Shown here one piece after another: positions 53,015 to 63,552 of a DNA stretch of 64,000 bases. This stretch comes from Siphonodentalium dalli (Eukaryota; Mollusca; Scaphopoda; Gadilida; Siphonodentaliidae). Position numbers and translations under genes: made by a program. Positions within the stretch are counted from its first letter, which is position 1. Each line of letters opens with the position of its first letter. Location: positions 279,459,614 through 279,523,613 of the forward strand of contig CP136064.1 in the NCBI GenBank assembly GCA_032622095.1. The letters are read 5' to 3'. Below the pieces are notes generated by a model. It ran no database searches. It had not been told where the DNA came from and saw only the letters and a list, made by a program, of their open reading frames with translations.

Positions 53015-53310
53015 CCGATTCTAAAACAGGTGATGGAGATGTTGCAAATTTGTGTTCGTTGGTGAATTTACAATACATTACCGAAATAAAGTGAGGTTTT
53101 CGAAGAACTGGAAAAATATACCTATGGAATGTTGTAGATTGGCATCTATGGTGTAAGAGGTACCAACAGTATTTAGTGAAAATATATTTTTTGTACAGTT
53201 GAATTCAAAATGGGTGGCAACAATTTTTTGTTCCTTCCGTGACCTATGGTCCCGGGTGGTGGTTCCGCCAATAAAAGAGGGGTTTTGACCAAATTCCAAG
53301 CTCCTGTGCA
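53015..53310 (-). repeat. Family H repeat, copy 2 (inverted)
   Basis: CCGATTCTAAAACAGGTGAT to AATTCCAAGCTCCTGTG is the reverse complement of 47929-48235. It ends exactly where a TIR element starts (53311). Confidence 0.85.
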
Positions 53311-53901
53311 TTAAAGGGGTACTGTACGCCAAATGTTGTTGTTGGTTTCTATAGTCTCCGAGTCGGAGAATAAGGTAACAATTTTTTCATTATTTGAAAG
53401 TCTGTTGAGTACGAAGTCATGTTACGGATGACAAATTTACCGGAATGCAAAAATACAAATTGTCGTTGTCGAGTAATTTTTGTAAAGTTTTCAACCAAAT
53501 GAATCAAATAAAAGTTATATTATATGCATACTAGTCCCATATAATCATTTACGTTATTGTATCGTCGCTAGTGAGTGAGTGGCTTGAGTGTTCTCCCCGT
53601 ATCATCATAATATTTTAAGCGATCGTGTGTGCGATCGGTTTAACAATCCAGTATCCCTCAATTAATTTATTTGATTACGGTAATTCGTAATTTAATTGAC
53701 GCCATTTTATGGCTCCAGTCATAAATTCAATTTATATCAAATTATTAACTTTTAAATTATTAAATTTTAAGATAGCCTATTAACCTGAGCGTTTACAGAA
53801 TACATCTTCGACTCAAATTACTTATGTTTCTATATATTATCGATATTAGATCGTTGTTGTCACCGGAAATTTAATGAAAATGGCGTACAGTACCCCTTTA
53901 A
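53311..53901. mobile_element. 591-bp MITE with perfect 21-bp TIR
   Basis: TTAAAGGGGTACTGTACGCC at 53311 and GGCGTACAGTACCCCTTTAA ending 53901 are perfect inverts. No coding frame inside. Confidence 0.88.
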
Positions 53902-54104
53902 CACTGTCGCCTATGGAAAATAATTATTTGATTGTAACCAACAGTGTTACGTTAAGGACACCGTGTGAGACTAGTGCGAGCCTGTACTTCTCCAACTCCA
54001 TGCATTGACAGTTCCAACGAACACATATTTGCCTGATTAATTTGCTACCGCAGTATCAACATGAGCTGTACCAATGGTTAACACAAAATACAATGGAATG
54101 TATA

Positions 54105-54860
54105 TATCGCATATCATGTAGCACAGATAGTGTAGTCGGTGAAGAGCACTTATTCTTCTGGCGTACTAACTCGATCGTGTTTTTACTACCCCCCCCCCCG
54201 TATCGTTTAGCACATATAGTGTAGTCGGTGATGAGCACTTATTCTTCTGGCGTACTAACTCGATCGTGTTTTACTACCCCCCCCCCGTATCGTTTAGCAC
54301 ATATAGTGCAGTCGGTGAACAGCACTTATTTCTTCTGGCGTACTAACTCGATCATGTATAGCACACATATTGTAGTCGGTGAACAGCACTTATTCTTCTG
54401 GCGTACTAACTCGACCATGTAGCACATATAGTGTAGTCGGTGAACAGTACTTATTCTTCTGGCGTACTATACTCGATCCTGTAGCACATATAGTGTAGTC
54501 GGTGAAGAGCACTTTTCCTTCTTGCGTACTAACTCGATCATGTAGCACATATATTGTAGTTGGTGAGCAGCACTTATTCTTCTGGCGAACTAACTCGATC
54601 GTGTTTTTACTACCCCCCCCCCCCCTGTATCGTGTAGCACATATATTGTAGTCGGTGAACAGCACTTATTCTTCTGGCGTACTAACTAGGTCGTGTTTTT
54701 ACTACCCACCCCCCCCCCCCTGTATCGTGTAGCACATCTAGTGTAGTCGGTGAACAGCACTTATTCTTCTGGCGTACTAACTCGATCATGTAGCACATAT
54801 AGTGTAGTCGGTGAAGAGCACTTATTCTTCTGGTATACTAACTCGATGGTGTTTTTTAGG
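54105..54860. repeat. Tandem repeat with variable poly-C inserts
   Basis: Unit of about 60 bp (GTAGCACATATAGTGTAGTC GGTGAACAGCACTTATTCTT CTGGCGTACTAACTCGATC), about 10 copies. Some units carry an extra TTTTTACTAC, 8-13 C, TGTATCGT segment, so the spacing is about 60 or 90 bp. Confidence 0.9.
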
Positions 54861-54974
54861 TCTTGAAGGTGCCTTTGTTTTAAAGCAACACAATGACAGG
54901 CAGGAAACAGACGGTACCAATATTAACGCTTTCTTTAGTAAATGGACTCTCCGATTCAGTTATAAAAGTATCAA

Positions 54975-55195
54975 ATGGAATGGTCTATTATTCATCTGGA
55001 GGGATGTTCCGGAAATATAAGCGGACGACGGATACAGAAAGTGCAGAAGGAGTCCTATTCTCATTGGAGGGAAATGTTCAGATAATAAGTTTAACCAACG
55101 AACACCGTTTGTTGAGCTTATGATATATATGACAATTTCCTAAGGTAACTACTGATCAATGAGTGTGTATACAGTAAAGAATGGGTTAACACTTC
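54975..55195. mobile_element. PB-3 element, single copy related to the 67-bp satellite
   Basis: AATGGTCTATTATTCATCTG, GCGGACGACGGATACAGAAA, GGGAAATGTTCAGATAATAA, GTAACTACTGATCAATGA and AAGAATGGGTTAAC run in the order of 2140-2350, but here the segment amplified there is present once. Confidence 0.6.
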
Positions 55196-55548
55196 TGTCC
55201 CCTGTGTGCTCTAGTTAGATAAAACAGTTTGTTATACTTAAAGGTACACATGGTCTTTAAAAGCACGGATGTCCTTCGCGATGGGTATTGCTGTTAAAAT
55301 AGTCACATCCGTTAATACCGCCATAAACAGAAATAATTTTAAAATATTCAGACAGACTTTGTTCTCATGCCAATCATAAATATAGCGTAAATAGTATGTT
55401 ATTGTCAAGTTCGTCTTTGTTATGTAAACAAAAGCAAATAAAGTTACAGAACCTGGCTTTTATTTACCTAACACAGCGTTCGAACATGACAATACCATGC
55501 TATTTACACGATATTTATGATTTGGTATAAGAACAAAATATGTCTATA
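55196..55548. other. No feature recognised
   Basis: AT-rich with an imperfect inverted pair ACATTTTGTTCTT-like near 55450-55560; no gene. Confidence 0.4.
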
Positions 55549-55939
55549 TTTTAAAGACATATTATGTACTTGTTCGGGTGCGTGAAACTGATAAGTTAGT
55601 ATCCAGGTGCTATACTAACTGGAGGAATGTAGCATTCTACTAACATCACCGAAAATTTCAAGCAAATCGACCGTACCACTCCATAGAAAACATCGTCTGA
55701 ACTACGCTAAATTGTTAATATTTACTACTCGAATCGGGACGCTTCTATCGGCGATAAACTAACGAAAACGGTTTCGCCATTGACAATCACTGCATTTAAT
55801 TAATATATAAGAATGTCGTTGTGTGTTGTCAATTTAGATATAATACATGTAAAATTAACTACTAGTACTTTGAACAAGATTATTCTCAAGTTCTATTTGA
55901 TCACCATAGTATACATGGGCGTTTCACATCCACTTTAAG
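55549..55939 (+). mobile_element. Family K element, full copy
   Basis: TTTAAAGACATATTATGTAC to CATCCACTTTAA, with all family K blocks. Around 55797-55835 (TTAATTAATATATAAGAATG TCGTTGTGTG) it resembles the start of the Helitron at 38467. Confidence 0.8.
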
Positions 55940-56640
55940 ACTTACTTAAGTTATCACGCGGAACGAACAGGCGGACGAACGCCCCGACGAACAGATCAAT
56001 AAGATAACACGTCCCGTTTAAAAAAAAAAACGGGCATATAAAAACATTTACTGATCATTAGCGAGGGGATGCTCCAATTTTTACACATAGCTCGGCGACA
56101 CGCTTGCTACCATCTTCGGCGTCGAGAGGACTCGTTTAATTATGTGTGTTTATGAGTCTAATTTGTCAGCGAATCTCTTTTGTGCGGTGAAACCACTTGC
56201 CGCTTAACTGTTGGCTATTGCCCCGAGGCAATATCGAACATTTTCATTGAGGAGATAAATTCTTTTTTTGTCTAGCCAATTGACCGCAAATCGACATGGT
56301 CGCTTTACGAGTTGCAATGAATAGACTAACCACGCACCAACAAGCGACATCGTTAGAAATGACATGCTCCTCGACAACCGCCAATCATTTTATCTAAAAA
56401 ATAACGCTTTGTCGCATATTGAAAATACCAACGATTTGTCTTCACGCTACACCCTCCCTAACCAAGTCACACGAGGATACGGTTTAGATGTGTGTGTTTT
56501 ATGGCTACAGTGCTATACGTGTTACTATACATTATAGAATGAGAACCGGGTTTTGAATCGTATAGGAACTGAAACAGAAGGAACTTTGTGCTTGATACAC
56601 CAATTTAGTTCGGACTTCGGTACGTTCGAACTGCTGTTTC
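55940..56640. other. No gene recognised upstream of the SDR exon
   Basis: Mixed sequence; a GGAACGAACAGGCGGACGAA box and a run of 11 A near 56020. Promoter elements could not be assigned. Confidence 0.45.
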
Positions 56641-57150
56641 TTCTGTAAAGCGTGAAGATCGTGGGACATAGACCGTTTGGAACTCTAAGAATTTCATTTA
56701 CGAAATGTCCCTTCTATATACTCAAATCTAGTTCTAACTTCGGACACAGGCGAATAAATCGTGTTTATGTGACCTCATGTACCTTGCGAATAAGAGTCGA
56801 CTAAAACGGAGTATCATCTACAACACGTCGGGGTTCTTCATCAATCTGGTTCGCACTTCTTCGTCAATCTGGTTCGCACTTCTTCGTCAATCTGGTTCGC
56901 ACTTCTTCTACCAGCGAATAAATTGTGATATTCTGCATTATGGGAATAAGGGGCTGCATGGACATAGAGACCGACTGAAACTTTAAGAATAGTTTCTGCG
57001 AAACGCCACTTCTACACACATCTGATTCGGACACAATCAAACAAATCTTGTTTACGGGATCTTCTGTGCTATGTGAATGTTTGTCGGGATATACTCGCTT
57101 ATACAAACTATGTGAATGTTTGTCGGGATATACTCGCTTATACAAACTAC
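56640..57150. repeat. Degenerate direct duplication and small tandem repeats
   Basis: A block with GGGACATAGACCG...AACTCTAAGAAT...ACGAAA..CC.CTTCTA and CGAATAAATCGTGTTTATG is echoed about 285 bp later (GGACATAGAGACCG...). CTTCTTCGTCAATCTGGTTC GCA occurs three times (56833-56905) and a 39-bp unit (TATGTGAATGTTTGTCGGGA...) twice (57071-57148). Confidence 0.7.
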
Positions 57151-57617
57151 AATTGGCACATCGATTATATTCTAACTAAGTAGATCAACCGAGGTTTGGT
57201 AGCGTAATTATAAACGGCATATATCTCATACTTGATAGAATTCTGACTTGAACTTCAGAGAGTCGGTATGTGTAGAGTTATGTGCAGTATGCTCGAATGA
57301 TTTATATAATATTGGTGCTGATTGGTGTGAAATATTGCTGGAGTAAAACAGAGATGCATATAAAGCACATTTCTGTTTGTTTATTAGAAGTTGAAGCACT
57401 CGTTACTTTAGCGGGCGCGTTCTTTCTTATAATAACTCGAGACAATAGCTTGATTAGTTCCAGTGAATGATCTGCGTACACTGCATGCTAATTGTTCACG
57501 ATAGCTCTGGGGTATAGTGTCGAATTTGACATCGAAATTAGCCACATCGTCGTTACATATCCTAACACAGATCAAGAACACCCACAGCTCAGCACTGTTA
57601 GACTCAGACTGGCCAAA

Positions 57618-57951
57618 ATGGCGATCAAGCAAGGAGCTGAACTTGCGGCCAAAATCGCAAAAGAGCAAGGAGCTAAATTCGCCGCCCATATGGCGAACAC
57701 ACAAAAGGGAAATGTAGTTTCCGGGCCTGCCGCTCCCAGTAAACCAGGATGGAAGTTCAGGATGGATTCAAACGCCGAGATGTTGCGGGAAGAAGTTATG
57801 GAATTTCTTCAGATTGGTTTTCCTGTTTTGATTGTGATTATGGCTGTTGTTGTTGTACTCACGTTATTCTTCTTTCTTCGGTGGTATATGCGGTGGACGA
57901 CAATCAACCAAAACAACAGCAGCTTAGCGGGTAAAACGGCCATCGTTACAG
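57618..57951 (+). CDS. First coding exon of a membrane-anchored SDR (retinol-dehydrogenase-like)
   Basis: The ATG at 57618 (AAAATGG context) begins 111 whole codons plus one base before the donor G/GTAAGG at 57952. An in-frame ATG at 57492 would add 42 residues without recognisable features and is less likely. Residues 1-35 form an Ala/Lys/Gln-rich, probably helical segment (AAKIAKEQGAKFAA). Residues about 63-88 are a strong membrane span (FLQIGFPVLIVIMAVVVVLT and on), followed by RWYMRW. Residues 102-112 read LAGKTAIVTG, the start of the NAD(P)-binding TGxxxGIG motif of short-chain dehydrogenases. The exon breaks within this motif, so the next exon should begin with the bases for the remaining glycine-rich residues. 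RDH/DHRS enzymes with an N-terminal anchor interconvert retinoids or related alcohols and carbonyls at the ER or mitochondrial membrane; substrate cannot be told here. No following exon was found to 64000. The exon end and donor seed the tandem array that follows. Confidence 0.75.
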
Positions 57952-58283
57952 GTAAGGTGCATATATAAGGTATCGGGTGGGTAAAACGACCATCGTTACA
58001 GGCAAGGTGCATATATACAATGTCGGGTGGGTAAAACGGCCATCGTTACAGGTAAGGTGCATATATACAATGTCGGGTGGGTAAAACGGCCATCGTTACA
58101 GGTAAGGTGCATATATACAATGTCGGGTGGGTAAAACGGCCATCGTTACAGGTAATCTTAAGGTGCATATATACAATGTCGGGTGGGTAAAACGGCCATC
58201 GTTACAGGTAATCTTAAGGTGCATATATACAATGTCGGGTGGGTAAAACGGCCATCGTTACAGGTAAGGTGCATATATACAAT

Positions 58284-58375
58284 GAAATCATTTTCGTTAG
58301 TTTATCGCCTATAGATGCGTCCGGAATCGAGTAGTAAATGTTTACAATTGAACGTAGTTCTGGCGATGTTTTCTC
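58284..58375 (-). mobile_element. Family K fragment inside the donor array
   Basis: AAATCATTTTCGTTAGTTTA TCGCCTATAGATGCGTCC and on to GGCGATGTTTTCT, nearly identical to 59176-59270, with both ends missing. An (AT)n tract follows at 58411-58441. Confidence 0.85.
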
Positions 58376-58406
58376 TGTGAGCTCTTCATTAATGGAGGAA
58401 ATAAAG

Positions 58407-58410
<4 letters not shown>

Positions 58411-58441
<31 letters not shown>
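58411..58441. repeat. (AT)n microsatellite
   Basis: About 15 AT units between the family K fragment and the second block of the donor array. Confidence 0.97.
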
Positions 58442-58448
<7 letters not shown>

Positions 58449-59020
58449 TCGGGTGGGTAAAACGGCCATCGTTACAGGTAAGGTGCATATATACAATGTC
58501 GGGTGCATGTGTAAAACGGCCATCGTTACAGGTAAGGTGCATATATACAATGTCGGGTGCATGTGTAAAACGGCCATCGTTACAGATAAGGTGCATATAT
58601 ACAATGTCGGGTGCATGTGTAAAACGGCCATCGTTACAGGTAAGGTGCATATATACAATGTCGGGTGGGTAAAACGGCCATCGTTACAGGTAAGGTGCAT
58701 ATATACAATGTCGGGTGGGTAAAACGGCCATCGTTACAGGTAAGGTGCATATATACAATGTCGGGTGGGTAAAACGGCCATCGTTACAGGTAAGGTGCAT
58801 ATATACAATGTCGGGTGGGTAAAACGGCCATCGTTACAGGTAAGGTGCATATATACAATGTCGGGTCGTTAAAACGGCCATCGTTACAGGTAAGGTGCAT
58901 ATATAAGGTGTCGGGCGGGAAAAGAATTTCAAGCGGGCACAATAGAATATAGAATAAGTTATTACAATATATACACTAAGTACTAGACTATAGGCAGTTG
59001 CAAGCAACATCATGTATACG

Positions 59021-59403
59021 TTAAAGTGATGCGAAACACTCCGGTATGGTGATCAAATATAAATGGAGAATAATCTTGTTCAAAGTAGTATGTTTTACAA
59101 ATATATAGTATATCAAATTTGACAACACACACCGTCATTCTAAAATATGAATTAAATTCAGTGACTCTCGGTGGCGAAATCATTTTCGTTAGTTTATCGC
59201 CTATAGATGCGTCCCGAATCGAGTAGTAAATGTTTACAATTGAACGTAGTTCTGGCGATGTTTTCTATGGAGTGATATGGTCGAGTTGCTTGAAATTTTC
59301 GGCGATGTTAGTAGAATGTTACATTCCTCCTGTTGTCATAGCGCCTGAATACTAACTTATCAGTTTCACGCACCCGAACAAGTACATAATATGTCTTTAA
59401 AGT
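59021..59403 (-). mobile_element. Family K element, full copy, inverted
   Basis: Reverse complement of 44437-44813 with about 95% identity by eye; from TTAAAGTGATGC to ATAATATGTCTTTAAAGTGA. Confidence 0.85.
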
Positions 59404-60470
59404 GACGATTTTAGCGGTGGAGATAGAACAGTTTTCTAAGCGTTTGGTTTTAAAGTTTTTGGACATATACCACACTTAAACAACGTGGTCAACGGTGCAG
59501 TATTAGAGACCTTTCGCAAAACTCACGTTTACGATTACGGATACGGATAGGGTACTATACGTCACCAACCTGTGTGTACTTTCTAATCGTTCTCGTATTT
59601 TACTATCCGTAATGACGGTTACGATTTCATGGTTTCTAATAAGCTCAAATAACACCTGAAATTTATTTTCTGCAATATATCACTTTACTCCGCTCGAGAC
59701 TGTATATGTATATCATGTAAACCATCCAGTTGTATTGAGCTACGACCTCGATATGCTGTTTAGATTGTCAATCACTGTACTCGTCGTCGTGAATCACGAG
59801 CTTCCCGCGAAATAAGATCGCTATTCACAACGGATAGCCATCGCTGGCTGCGACAGAAAACTTTACAGTAAGAGGAGTGCACTATGAAACCAGTCGCCAA
59901 AAATACAGTATATAGTGTGCGATGCATGAGGAGTTTTGAGTGATTATTATGTGCAAGATAATACACAATATATAGTGAAATTCAACATTTATTTAATTCA
60001 ATAACCATGGTGGTGTCCTAACGTGTGCAGTTATAGAATGCCTCAGGAGAGCCTAAATAATGGCATAACCCTAATAATGAATAGTGAAAGATTTTGTGTT
60101 CTCTTCCACTTTCCCGAATTGAATAGTTCATTCAATTTAATAATATTCGGTTTTCGGTAGAAGTTGGGTTTTATATATCTCTCTCGTAAAGTCTGTAATG
60201 CAGGGCATTTTAAAATTACATGGAATTCATAACCGATTTTAAAATTACATGGAATTCATAACCGAGTTCTAAGTTACATAAAGTACTCTGTCTTAGTAAT
60301 CTGAACCTACCCTGGATCCCGATTCAACTTGTAAGTAGTGATTTCTGCTCCTGAACCGTAACTAAAATAATATTTGGCAAACCCACCGACATCACCAGAG
60401 CTCAGCAGTCTCTGTCAGGTTTGTTCTTTGCATTTATTTTTAATTTAAAAAACACGCACAAAATGCGGCA

Positions 60471-60956
60471 TTTAAAGGTACTCAATCCGATAAAACTCCT
60501 CTCAATTACTATTTCAATGGCTTCGGGGGTCAAATATATTTGATTCGAGTCGAGGAAGTCACCCATCAAAGCTCAGATTCGTTAGATATCGATTTTAGAA
60601 ATCTATTATTTTTCATTATCGGGAATACTTTCTGGCCCAGAACACAGTCAAAATTGCGTTATTATTACCACTTGATTTTAGAGTTATCCATCCTTGTCTG
60701 TTTGAATAGTGTTTTGATGTACACATCTCGAGCAGATTACGAAATTGAATGCAATTATTTAGTACTCATCTCGAGAAAATAACAAATTTCAAAAATCAAT
60801 ATTTAATAACTCTGAGCTTTGTTTGATGGGTTCCTCGACTCGAATCAAATATGTTTTACCCCCAAATCCAAAGAAATAGTAATATAGGACCCTCTGATCG
60901 GATTGTTGTTGTTGGAATCTGTTGAGATGGGGACCCTCTGATCGGATTGAGTACCT
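60471..60956. mobile_element. Foldback/MITE family D, full copy
   Basis: TTTAAAGGTACTCAATCCGA TAAAACTCC at the left, CGGATTGAGTACCTTT at the right; CGAGTCGAGGAAGTCACCCA is inverted as TGGGTTCCTCGACTCG. It abuts the next copy head to tail. Confidence 0.75.
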
Positions 60957-61165
60957 TTAAAGGTACTGAATCCGATTAGATGTCCCCATATCATCAGATT
61001 CCAACAACAATTTTTTTTTTAAATGCCGCTTCTGATATCAGAATCGATTAATTGCTCAAAATTAATGCTAACCACAGTCAACTATATTATAAAATTTCCC
61101 AAAACCTGTTATTTATCAACATTTTGTTCAACGAAATTTTGCCGGTTTGTCAAATATCTGACAAA
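60957..61165. mobile_element. Foldback/MITE family D, truncated copy
   Basis: AAAGGTACTGAATCCGATTA GATGTCCCCATATCATCAGA to TGCCGGTTTGTCAAATATCT, matching 7497-7680. The right half is absent. Confidence 0.65.
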
Positions 61166-61775
61166 AAAGCAACTTGATGCACATCGCTTCTACCGTGTCG
61201 ACTTTATTTCGATTTGGTAGTAACAGATCAGAAGTGATGCACATCAGCGAGCTCACCAACCTTATGTCGGATTTCCTAAACCCAAAGAGGTGAAGCCGAA
61301 ATCGCATTGAAATCAACTCGCGGACTTGAAGGGGCTTGAACGATGGCGTCGTGGTTGATGTGAGGTCCACATTCAGGAACCCCTCTTCCCCATCAGCATA
61401 ACGTCTATCTGGTCATCCATGCTAACAACGAACTGAATTTCCACCACATATGACCTGGCATTTATACCTGTATTGCCACAATATATCACGAGAATCCCGG
61501 GTCGTACGTTGTGACTGGTCGAATTATTGACAATATTAACTGGTCATGATTATCGCATTGTTGCAAATGAGACGATAAGTGAAGTATTAAGGGACTGTAT
61601 ACCAAACACACGCTTTGAGTTGTAAAAGTGGTACGAAATAATGATCGTACGTGTTCGTCAAAACTGTTACGCGTAATCGTTTTGCGAAAGGACTTTTTGG
61701 CCATACGGATAGACTTACGACTACGAATAGCTATCGGTATTCGTAATCGTAAACGTGAGGATGCGAAAGGTCTCT

Positions 61776-62244
61776 ATTATAGAAATGCTTGGCTCATCAC
61801 TGGAGATAGAACACTCCCAGACTTGTGAATAGTGTATATGTTGGCACATGTAACAGTGTATATGTTGGCACATGTAACAGTGTGAAACTGAACAATGGAC
61901 TGCCGTGAATGTACTACACTATGAGCCTCATAGCTGGGTTCAGATCCGTTATGTATCATTGTGATATTTGTCTATACACACTACGTATTTGTCCCAATCG
62001 TCTAGCATTCGCGCCCATCATAAATTTAATACCTTGACGATTTATAATAACCAAAATAAATCTAGGGCAATGTACGTTGTGTGCAGAGCATCGTCATTCG
62101 ACAAACCCTATATAACCAGCTGGAGTCAGTACTATCAAAGAGTATTTATAATAAGAATCTATGCTTCCATTGTCAAAGCTGCGAATTAATGAAGAGCATG
62201 GATATATACATATATACAATGGGGTAGCTAACACACCATTCATT
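61776..62244. other. No gene recognised
   Basis: GTGTATATGTTGGCACATGT AACA is duplicated at 61831-61880. Otherwise unique-looking. Confidence 0.5.
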
Positions 62245-63138
62245 CGCTGTCGTATTCGTCGTCGTCATCATCGTTATCATCATCGTTATCATCATCATTA
62301 TCATCACCATCGTCGACGTTGTTATCGCCGTTTTTGTCAATCTTCGTCATTGTCGTCACCAACATCTTCATCATTATCATCATCATCATCATCATCATAA
62401 TTATCATCATAATCGACATCATCGTCATCATTGTCATCATTATCATCACCAACATATTCATCGTTATCATCATCATAATTATCATCATAATTATCATCAT
62501 AATCGACATCATTGTCATCATTATCATCACCAACATCTTCATCATTATCATCATCATAATTATCATCATAATTATCATCATAATCGACATCATTGTCATC
62601 ATTATCATCACCAACATCTTCATCATTATCATCATCATAATTATCATCATAATCGACATCATTGTCATCATTATCATCACCAACATCTTCATCATTATCA
62701 TCATCATAATTATCATCATAATTATCATCATAATCGACATCATTGTCATCATTATCATCACCAACATCTTCATCATTATCATCATCATAATTATCATCAT
62801 AATCGACATCATTGTCATCATTATCATCACCAACATCTTCATCATTATCATCATCATAATTATCATCATAATCGACATCATTGTCATCATTATCATCACC
62901 AACATCTTCATCATTATCATCATCATAATTATCATCATAATTATCATCATAATCGACATCATTGTCATCATTATCATCACCAACATCTTCATCATTATCA
63001 TCATCATAATTATCATCATAATCGACATCATTGTCATCATTATCATCACCAACATCTTCATCATTATCATCATCATAATTATCATCATAATTATCATCAT
63101 AATCGACATCATTGTCATCATTGTCATCATTATCATCG
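62245..63138. repeat. ATC-rich satellite with 69/81-bp higher-order units
   Basis: Trinucleotide-based (ATC/ATT/ATA) units beginning AACATCTTCATCATTATCAT and containing ATAATCGACATCATTGTCAT. Units of 69 and 81 bp differ by one ATTATCATCATA block and alternate irregularly over about 11 copies. All frames are open on one strand or the other, which creates spurious 316- and 329-codon frames. Confidence 0.95.
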
Positions 63139-63164
63139 TCTTCTCGATCACCAGCGCTGGCGAT

Positions 63165-63185
63165 GAGGGTTCAAATCCACATGTT
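63165..63185 (+). other. tRNA-like B-box (possible SINE remnant)
   Basis: GGGTTCAAATCC at 63169 matches the RNA polymerase III B-box consensus GGTTCRANYCC. No A-box is visible because the ATC array lies where it would be. No tRNA fold could be assembled. Confidence 0.25.
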
Positions 63186-63550
63186 TCCATCTTGGACTTT
63201 GTGACTCGAAATCGTTATCTGGTGGAGTTGGCAGTTACTCGCCGATGGCCGGTGGTTTGCGCACATGGTCGACGAGTTTATCAGCCATTGGAGTCACTGT
63301 TAGGTTAGCCGTAAGTGGGCGGACTTCCTCCATATGCACCACTAAAGCTGGCAATACCGTGATATGGCAATAGTTGCCGAAATCGACATTGAACCCCAAT
63401 CAATCACTCATTTTCATCGTCATAATCATTATTATCGTCGTCGTTAACAGCGTCAACCTATAATCATCTCCACCCCCCTCAACTCGTTTCGTCGTAGCGA
63501 TTAACATCGTCCTGACATCGCATTTGTTGTTATCCCATCACATGCGACGT
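63186..63550. other. No gene recognised
   Basis: Moderate-GC unique sequence beyond the ATC array, possibly the body of a short interspersed element following the B-box-like sequence. No frame with a recognisable domain. Confidence 0.35.
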
Positions 63551-63552
63551 AT

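Larger units (their letters stand above)
57927..58905 (+). repeat. 50-bp tandem repeat spanning the SDR exon-intron donor
   Basis: Sixteen units of GGTAAAACGGCCATCGTTAC AGGTAAGGTGCATATATACA ATGTCGGGTG. The first is the real exon end and donor. The sequence CAGGTAAGG recurs with intact GT at 58051, 58101, 58151, 58207, 58263, 58477, 58531, 58639, 58689, 58739, 58789, 58839 and 58889 (position of the preceding G). The unit at 58001 has GC and the one at 58585 has AT. Spacing is 50, 54 or 56 bp. The 54-bp units stay in the GKTAIVTG frame, giving an 89-codon open frame that is not a separate gene. A family K fragment and an AT microsatellite interrupt it at 58284-58441. Confidence 0.95.
59505..61775. 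mobile_element. TIR element, family R, long copy (2.3 kb)
   Basis: AGAGACCTTTCGCAAAACTC ACGTTTACGATTACGG (59505) is inverted at TCGTAATCGTAAACGTGAGG ATGCGAAAGGTCTCT (ending 61775). A second inverted block (CGTAATCGTTTTGCGAAAGG) lies at 61672. The interior holds two family D copies and no recognisable transposase. Confidence 0.65.

Noticed and set aside
57282-57470. 62-codon frame upstream of the SDR exon
   Set aside because: Hydrophobic but with no recognisable family, and no evidence of splicing to the SDR exon. It may just be upstream sequence.
58342-58722. 89- to 103-codon frames containing GKTAIVTGKVHIYNVG repeats
   Set aside because: They are read-through of the donor-spanning array and its reverse strand, not extra dehydrogenase domains.
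62240-63308. Overlapping 316- and 329-codon frames on opposite strands
   Set aside because: Both are readings of the ATC-rich array (poly-Met/Ile). Low complexity only.
63165-63310. tRNA gene or intact SINE
   Set aside because: Only a B-box-like motif is present. No A-box and no cloverleaf could be built, so only the motif is listed.
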